Assembly: GCA_011772275.1 (NCBI GenBank)
Contig: WVZU01000437.1
Location: forward strand, 830 to 10,158
DNA length: 9,329 nucleotides
Reading direction: 5' to 3'
Origin: Planctomycetales bacterium
GTDB lineage: Bacteria; Planctomycetota; Planctomycetia; Pirellulales; UBA7805
In this document: positions 6,281-9,329 of the stretch, one piece after another
Position numbering within the stretch: position 1 is the stretch's first letter
Layout of the letters: each line of letters begins with the position of its first letter
Notes under the pieces: model-generated
Told to the model about the DNA's origin: nothing
Seen by the model: the letters and a program-made list of their open reading frames with translations, nothing else
Database searches by the model: none
Program-made: the position numbers and the translations under genes

Positions 6281-6330
6281 ATTATTTCAGCGCTGCTAGC
6301 AGCCGACAAGAGAAATTTTGCAAAAATTTC
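6281..6330 (-). promoter_or_regulatory. sigma-70-like promoter with UP-like element and operator-like palindrome
   Basis: Read on the minus strand: TTGTCG (6309-6304), a 17-bp spacer, then AATAAT (6286-6281). Two bases upstream of the -35 lies an A/T-rich block at 6312-6330, reading GAAATTTTTGCAAAATTTC on the minus strand, much like an UP element and itself a perfect 8-bp dyad with a 3-base loop. The perfect 12-bp palindrome GCTGCTAGCAGC (6292-6303) fills the spacer next to the -35 and could be an operator. The predicted start near 6274 gives a leader of about 135 bases to ATG 6138. Confidence 0.5.
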
Positions 6331-6360
6331 GCCGCGGGACGCTAAATTTGGCGACCTTTT

Positions 6361-6751
6361 CCAGATCATTTGGCCCTTTTTGCCCAGGCCGCCAGGTCCG
6401 GTATCGGGGAAACCCTGAGGGCAGGGCGAGTTCTGCCGTCCGGGACGCCGGACAGCCCGCCGGGGGCGGGAGGACGGGTCTGGGGGACCGCGGGGTCAGC
6501 GACAGCGCCCCGGGCCAGGCCGGGGCAAGAGGGACGGCCGACAGCGGGGTCATCCCGCGGGGTGATGGCGCGTCGGTCCGCGGGGGAAGTCAAGGTGTGG
6601 CGGACGCGGGTTGGTTGGTGCGAGCTGGTCCGCCTCATGGCGGCCGGGCGGGTGGGGGAGGTTGCACAGCTGCCGCCGGCCGGGACCGTTGAGCGGCGTA
6701 GCAAGTCCAGAGCGGCGCACCGAGGTGGCAAGCATTGGGTGCGACGCGGTT
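6361..6751 (+). other. very GC-rich, hairpin-rich non-coding block
   Basis: This stretch is much richer in GC than its neighbours and the plus strand is strongly G-rich. Open frames on both strands give only Arg/Gly/Pro/Ala-rich chains without domains, so I treat it as non-coding. Perfect or near-perfect stems include 6456-6470 (CCCGCC, GGG, GGCGGG), 6486-6497 (GACC, GCGG, GGTC), 6507-6526 (GCCCCGG, six-base loop, CCGGGGC), 6630-6643 (CCGCC, TCAT, GGCGG), and a long stem of 10 bp with one bulge pairing 6641-6651 with 6673-6682. A further 6-bp stem (6716-6721 with 6738-6743) lies just past the GYD gene stop. It may be a structured RNA, the transcript end of the GYD gene, or simply GC-rich spacer. 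Confidence 0.45.
6462..6486 (+). other. G-quadruplex motif
   Basis: Four runs of at least three G lie on the plus strand: 6462-6466, 6468-6470, 6476-6478 and 6482-6486. The loops are 1, 5 and 3 bases long, which satisfies the usual G3+N1-7 rule. It overlaps the hairpins at 6456-6470 and 6486-6497, so the structures would compete. Confidence 0.6.
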
Positions 6752-7036
6752 TCAGAGCTCGTCCAGCATGGCGTCGAACTCTTCGACGGGGATCGCGGCC
6801 GCTGTGCTGAAAGAGATCCCGGTCATTTTACTGAGGGCCATGGAGGCCTTCATGGCGTCGGTCATACGTTCGAATTCGACGATAAAGATCAGGTCGTGTT
6901 CGCCCAGCAGCGCGTAGATTTCGCGAGTCTGCCCGCCCAATTCTTCAATCAGCTGTCGGGCCTGCTGCGTCCGCCGACCGCTCATCTTCTGAATCGCATC
7001 TGACGAATACTTGCCTAACAGAAAAAACTTGTTCAT
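6752..7036 (-). CDS. GYD-domain protein, 94 aa
   Basis: This short cytoplasmic protein matches the GYD family, a small ferredoxin-like alpha/beta fold of unknown biochemical role. Typical features are the opening strand FFLLGKYS, a helix ending RQLIEELGG, the strand pair REIYALLGEHDLIFIVEFE (39-57), and the closing TGISFSTAAAIPVEEFDAML. The diagnostic G-x-Y-D turn is G-E-H-D here (residues 45-48). ATG 7036 is fixed by GGAGG at 7046-7050 with nine bases between. The stop is TGA. It starts only 35 bases after the thiD stop on the same strand, so the two genes are probably co-transcribed. That pairing does not prove a role in thiamine metabolism; members of such folds often act as small-ligand sensors or dimerising monooxygenase-like proteins. 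Confidence 0.88.
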   Translation of the reverse strand: MNKFFLLGKYSSDAIQKMSGRRTQQARQLIEELGGQTREIYALLGEHDLIFIVEFERMTDAMKASMALSKMTGISFSTAAAIPVEEFDAMLDEL

Positions 7037-7071
7037 CGCCGTTACCCTCCGTTGCTTGCATGGGAAGCCGT

Positions 7072-7848
7072 TTACGATACGTGCAAATTCACCGGTCCAC
7101 AACCCTGACCCAGGTCCGGGCTGCGGCGGATGGCCTCGGTAACAAACCGCTTGGCCTGCCAGACCGCATCGATCAGCGGGGCGCCGCGGGCCAGCTCCGC
7201 GGTGATGGCGGCAGAGTAAACGCACCCGGTCCCGTGCGTATTGCGGGAGTCGATTCGCGCGGCCTGGATGCGATGGATCTGCCCACCGCACCACAACACA
7301 TCCGTGGCGCTGTCCGCCAGGTGACCCCCTTTGACCAACACGTTGGCAATGCCCTGAGCGCCAATTTTACCAGCCGCCGCTTCCATGGACGGCAGATCGT
7401 GTACCTCGATCTTTGCCAGCACCTCGGCTTCGGCCAGATTGGGTGTGATCAGGCAAGCACACGGCAATAATTGCTCGCGCAACACGACCAGGGCGTCTTC
7501 GTCGATAAGCCGAGCACCGTGTTTGCTGATCATGACCGGATCAATCACGAAGGGAAAATCAAAATCCACCGCCCGGCTGGCCACCGCCGCAATCACCTCG
7601 GCGCTGCCTAGGGCCCCCGTCTTGGCCGCCGCCGGAGAAAGATCCGACAGGACACTGTCCAGTTGCGCGACCACGAAATCCGGGTCCATCACCCGCACTT
7701 GACTGACCGTCACCGTGTTTTGCACCGTCAGTAACGTCACGATACTGGTGCCGTAGACCTGCCGCTGATGGAATGTCTTTAAATCGGCCTGCAACCCGGC
7801 ACCTCCGGAGGGATCCGAACCAGCGATTGTCATGGCGACGGGGATCAT
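7072..7848 (-). CDS. thiD: hydroxymethylpyrimidine (phosphate) kinase ThiD, 258 aa
   Basis: ThiD phosphorylates 4-amino-5-hydroxymethyl-2-methylpyrimidine and then its monophosphate, giving the pyrimidine half of thiamine pyrophosphate in the cytoplasm. Family motifs are complete: MTIAGSDPSGGAGLQADLKT (6-25), TVQNT with Gln43 at the place of the HMP-contacting Gln of Salmonella ThiD, DFVVAQLDSVLSD (57-69), DPVMISKHGARLI (103-115), LITPNLAEAEVL (133-144), VLVKGGHL (170-177), and the anion-hole motif NTHGTGC (203-209) with catalytic Cys209. The end (GQGCGPVNLH) matches the usual G-x-G-P-V close. The length is normal for a single-domain ThiD. ATG 7848 is preferred because it gives the standard N-terminus, yet no good Shine-Dalgarno precedes it; ATG 7833 and ATG 7899 remain possible. 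It probably leads an operon with the GYD gene. No TPP riboswitch was found upstream. Confidence 0.95.
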   Translation of the reverse strand: MIPVAMTIAGSDPSGGAGLQADLKTFHQRQVYGTSIVTLLTVQNTVTVSQVRVMDPDFVVAQLDSVLSDLSPAAAKTGALGSAEVIAAVASRAVDFDFPFVIDPVMISKHGARLIDEDALVVLREQLLPCACLITPNLAEAEVLAKIEVHDLPSMEAAAGKIGAQGIANVLVKGGHLADSATDVLWCGGQIHRIQAARIDSRNTHGTGCVYSAAITAELARGAPLIDAVWQAKRFVTEAIRRSPDLGQGCGPVNLHVS

Positions 7849-7860
7849 CAGGCCAAGTAT

Positions 7861-7879
7861 AGCGGCCCAACCAGCCGCT
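7861..7879 (-). promoter_or_regulatory. leader hairpin just before the thiD start
   Basis: AGCGGC at 7861-7866 and GCCGCT at 7874-7879 form a perfect 6-bp stem with a 7-base loop. It lies 12 bases before ATG 7848, where a ribosome binding site would be expected but none is evident. It may affect thiD translation; alternatively the true start is ATG 7899 and this is coding sequence. Confidence 0.35.
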
Positions 7880-7924
7880 CTACACCGCGCAACAAACATG
7901 GCTGCCTGCGCAGAATGGATAAAC

Positions 7925-7953
7925 CGTATAACAAGCCAAGGGGGAACCGCCAA
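7925..7953 (-). promoter_or_regulatory. predicted thiD promoter
   Basis: On the minus strand: TTGGCG (7953-7948), a 17-bp spacer, TATACG (7930-7925). The predicted transcript begins near 7918 and gives a leader of about 70 bases to ATG 7848. A dyad spans it: GCCA and GGGGAA (7935-7938, 7941-7946) pair with TTCCCC and TGGC (7955-7964), placing the -35 in the loop. Confidence 0.45.
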
Positions 7954-7995
7954 TTTCCCCTGGCAAACGCACCGCTAGCAGAAGTCGGGCCGAGA

Positions 7996-8028
7996 CCTGG
8001 TTGCAACCAGGCAGGGCTGATTTAGAAT
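7996..8028 (+). promoter_or_regulatory. predicted promoter of the secreted protein gene with overlapping 16-bp palindrome
   Basis: A perfect gapless 16-bp palindrome, CCTGGTTGCAACCAGG, lies at 7996-8011. Its centre supplies TTGCAA (8001-8006), which can serve as a -35, with a 16-bp spacer to TAGAAT at 8023-8028. The predicted start near 8035 leaves a leader of about 49 bases to ATG 8084. A protein bound to the palindrome would cover the -35, as a repressor does. The palindrome also lies about 43 bp upstream of the divergent thiD promoter. Confidence 0.5.
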
Positions 8029-8083
8029 TAAATGTGACCCCTTACCCTACCCTGACGCGGACTCTGACCGGAGAAAAGAACCC

Positions 8084-8950
8084 ATGAAAATCCAGATTGT
8101 CCTGGCTGCGACGCTGATCCTCGGGCTGGTTGGCAGTGCGAACCTGGTTTGTGCTGACGAAGACGAACATATGTCGCTGGAGGCGCGGATCGCCGCTTTG
8201 GAAAAGCAGCTGAGCGAGATTGAGACGCAGCTGTTGAAGTTGGACTTCATCGCTGTTGAGCTCGCCAAGCTCAGCGGCACTCAGCCCCCTGAAGCGGCGG
8301 CCACCGCTCAGGCCATGCTCGACGGACAGACGTCGCCCGCCGCTCGGCAGACGGCTGGTCGGGAGGTCGAGCTGCCTTTCCTGCCGGGTGAGGCCGATGA
8401 GGATACGGCGTCAGAGCCTACGGACGATGAGGAGCTGCTGTCGTTATTTGGCGAGGACGACCAGTCGGACCTGTCCGAGGCCGACACGCCCCAAACAAAA
8501 ACTGCTCAACCACTGGCCGCCGAAGACCGGTCCTCCGCTGGCAGCCCGCAGCAGCGGGTGGCCCGCATCGAGCAGGTGGCGACCAACATCCAGACGCGGC
8601 TGAACATGCTGGACGACATCGCCGAGCGGCTCGATACGCTCGCTCGCCAATCCCCAACAGCCGACCCGCTGCGGACGGCCGCCAAACCGGCGATCCCGCT
8701 GACGGACCAGGCAGCCACGGCCGATTCCCAGGCGTCGAGCGGTGTCCTGGTGGTCAACAATTGGACCGGCGTCGTGCACTGGATCACCGTCAACGGGGCT
8801 CGGGTCCAGATCAACCCCGGCCGCAACCGCGTCCCCGCGGACTACGGCGTCGTGACCACGCAGGTGGGCGAGCAGGAGATACGGTGGGAGCCGGCCAACT
8901 GGCAGAAAGTCGGCGATCAATACGAACTGGTCCTGGACTTAAAGCCGTAG
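8084..8950 (+). CDS. secreted coiled-coil protein with C-terminal beta-rich domain, 288 aa
   Basis: The function is unknown. A signal peptide covers residues 1-24 (MKIQIVLAATLILGLVGSAN, cut probably after VCA); Cys23 is not in a proper lipobox, so it is probably not a lipoprotein. A first coiled coil runs at 29-64 (SLEARIAALEKQLSEIETQL). A long acidic, probably disordered linker follows at 65-153, containing DDEELLSLFGEDDQSDLSEA. A second coiled coil lies at 157-189 (RIEQVATNIQTRLNMLDDIA). The C-terminal domain (219-288) begins GVLVVNNWTGVVHWITVNG, has the turn NPGRNRVPADYGVVTTQV, and ends WEPANWQKVGDQYELVLDLK; it looks like a compact beta-sandwich and is the likely functional part. GGAG at 8070-8073 precedes ATG 8084 by ten bases. 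It is divergent from thiD, behind a palindrome-bearing promoter. A periplasmic or cell-envelope role is inferred. Confidence 0.85.
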   Translation: MKIQIVLAATLILGLVGSANLVCADEDEHMSLEARIAALEKQLSEIETQLLKLDFIAVELAKLSGTQPPEAAATAQAMLDGQTSPAARQTAGREVELPFLPGEADEDTASEPTDDEELLSLFGEDDQSDLSEADTPQTKTAQPLAAEDRSSAGSPQQRVARIEQVATNIQTRLNMLDDIAERLDTLARQSPTADPLRTAAKPAIPLTDQAATADSQASSGVLVVNNWTGVVHWITVNGARVQINPGRNRVPADYGVVTTQVGEQEIRWEPANWQKVGDQYELVLDLKP

Positions 8951-9034
8951 CCCCCCCAAAAAACCGCTCGCCACGCTCGAACACAAGTCGGCCAAAAGGG
9001 AACCCTTCAGCCGACTGGCGGCGCGCGGCCTGCT

Positions 9035-9111
9035 GGAGCCGAATTCGTGAGAATTCGGATCGTCTGGGCGGTAACCAAGGCAAGCTACTGAAGTCTCACG
9101 ACTTCAGCTAC
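9035..9111. repeat. REPIN-like element: two inverted REP-type hairpins
   Basis: Unit 1 (plus strand) is GGAG at 9035-9038, then stem CCGAATTC (9039-9046), loop GTGA, stem GAATTCGG (9051-9058). Unit 2 (minus strand) is GTAG at 9111-9108, then stem CTGAAGTC (9107-9100), loop GTGA, stem GACTTCAG (9095-9088). The units match at 19 of 24 positions, face each other, and are separated by 29 bases. Both internal stem differences are compensatory. A GTAG tetranucleotide 5' of a hairpin, in inverted pairs, is the known design of REPINs moved by RAYT (TnpA-REP) proteins. An outer 8-bp inverted repeat (9011-9018 with 9111-9118) brackets the pair. No RAYT gene is in the window. Confidence 0.7.
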
Positions 9112-9193
9112 CAGTCGGTCCGTGTTTAGCCCGGTTGGATGGCCAGTAAAATTCGGGCGGCAAGAAAATCGATGACTTCGGGGCCGCCTAACG

Positions 9194-9276
9194 GGGGGTC
9201 GGGAGTCTTTTTCGCCACGGAAAAACCCGGCATCGACAGATAGTAGGACGGGTGGCGAAAAAGACTCCCGACCCCC
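9194..9276. repeat. 25-bp perfect inverted repeat with 33-base loop
   Basis: The arm at 9194-9218 (beginning GGGGGTCGGGAGTC, then TTTTTCGCCAC) is the exact reverse complement of 9252-9276. The loop is 9219-9251. The arms carry T5/A5 inside the stem rather than after it, so it is not a standard terminator. The perfect pairing of 25 bp argues for a recent or selected element: a dispersed palindromic repeat, a MITE-like remnant, or a bidirectional transcription block. Confidence 0.85.
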
Positions 9277-9329
9277 TCCGGCTGAATTCCACGACATTCC
9301 CTGCAGGCTCGCCAAGCAAAGCCACACCC

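Larger units (their letters stand above)
8951..9329. other. palindrome-dense non-coding end of the window
   Basis: No gene is supported to the window edge. Besides the two elements listed separately, AGTCGGC (8986-8992) pairs with GCCGACT (9010-9016) just after the stop at 8950, with a small inner stem, giving a possible weak terminator without a T-tract. GGCGGC (9156-9161) pairs with GCCGCC (9183-9188). The minus-strand frame 9085-9327 is read across the repeats and is rejected as a gene. Confidence 0.6.

Noticed and set aside
6361..6751. RNase P RNA (rnpB) or another housekeeping RNA
   Set aside because: The block is GC-rich and folded, and has GGGCAGGGC, but the universal GAGGAAAGTCC core, the A-G-G-G-T-G-A-A region and the 3' ACAGAA-type pairing were not found on either strand. 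Signal recognition particle and tmRNA cores are also absent.
6366..6810. ORFs of 121 and 146 codons on opposite strands in the GC-rich block
   Set aside because: Both are Arg/Pro/Gly/Ala-rich with no domain, as expected when GC-rich DNA lacks stop codons. The plus frame also runs into the GYD gene on the other strand.
7849..8060. TPP riboswitch upstream of thiD
   Set aside because: The conserved CTGAGA and ACCTGATCTGG-type cores were not seen on the minus strand, and the predicted leader of about 70 bases is too short for a full THI element.
9085..9327. 80-codon minus-strand ORF at the window end
   Set aside because: It runs across the REPIN-like hairpin and both arms of the 25-bp inverted repeat and shows no protein-like pattern.
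1..9329. tRNA genes, CRISPR arrays, integrase or transposase genes
   Set aside because: No GTTCGAATCC-like T-arm, no regularly spaced repeats with unique spacers and no recombinase motifs were seen. A defence or mobile gene cluster is therefore not supported.

Overview
The window looks like a chromosomal segment of a planctomycete, probably a Pirellula/Rhodopirellula-type member of the Pirellulales. This is inferred from gene content rather than from a marker gene: a secreted DUF1080 protein, a stand-alone LOR/SDH-type (TIGR00300) protein, a disordered protein carrying W-x-x-L-x-x-D-x-G motifs and an Arg/Gly-rich tail, a secreted coiled-coil protein, GC-rich coding sequence, and long AT-poorer spacers packed with palindromic repeats. 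No rRNA, tRNA, CRISPR array, integrase or transposase gene was seen.

Layout: (1) 239-982 (+), a conserved-looking cytoplasmic protein of unknown function; (2) 1400-1873 (+), a small two-helix membrane protein with a HAMP-like tail; (3) 1895-2881 (-), convergent with it, a disordered Arg/Glu-rich protein; (4) 3097-3843 (+), divergent from it, a secreted DUF1080 protein; (5) 3844-4301, a non-coding spacer with a 15-bp fold-back element and eight copies of a heptamer; (6) 4302-5576 (+), the LOR/SDH/TIGR00300 protein (probable ornithine cyclodeaminase type); (7) 5675-5717, a probable two-way terminator; (8) 5722-6138 (-), a small coiled-coil protein behind a good-looking promoter with an UP-like element; (9) 6361-6751, a very GC-rich, G-skewed, hairpin-rich non-coding block with a G-quadruplex motif; (10) 7848-6752 (-), a two-gene unit thiD - GYD-domain protein; (11) 8084-8950 (+), a secreted coiled-coil protein divergent from thiD; (12) 8951-9329, a spacer with a REPIN-like pair of inverted hairpins and a 25-bp inverted repeat.

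The only clear metabolic assignments are thiamine pyrimidine phosphorylation (ThiD) and a probable amino-acid (ornithine/arginine) catabolic enzyme. The remaining genes are lineage-type proteins without established roles and do not form one pathway. The most interesting material is non-coding: the REPIN-like element with compensatory stem changes at 9035-9111, the 25-bp inverted repeat at 9194-9276, the heptamer array before the TIGR00300 gene, the GC-rich structured block, and palindromes sitting exactly in predicted promoters at 6292-6303 and 7996-8011. I found no convincing evidence of a new multi-gene defence or mobile system.
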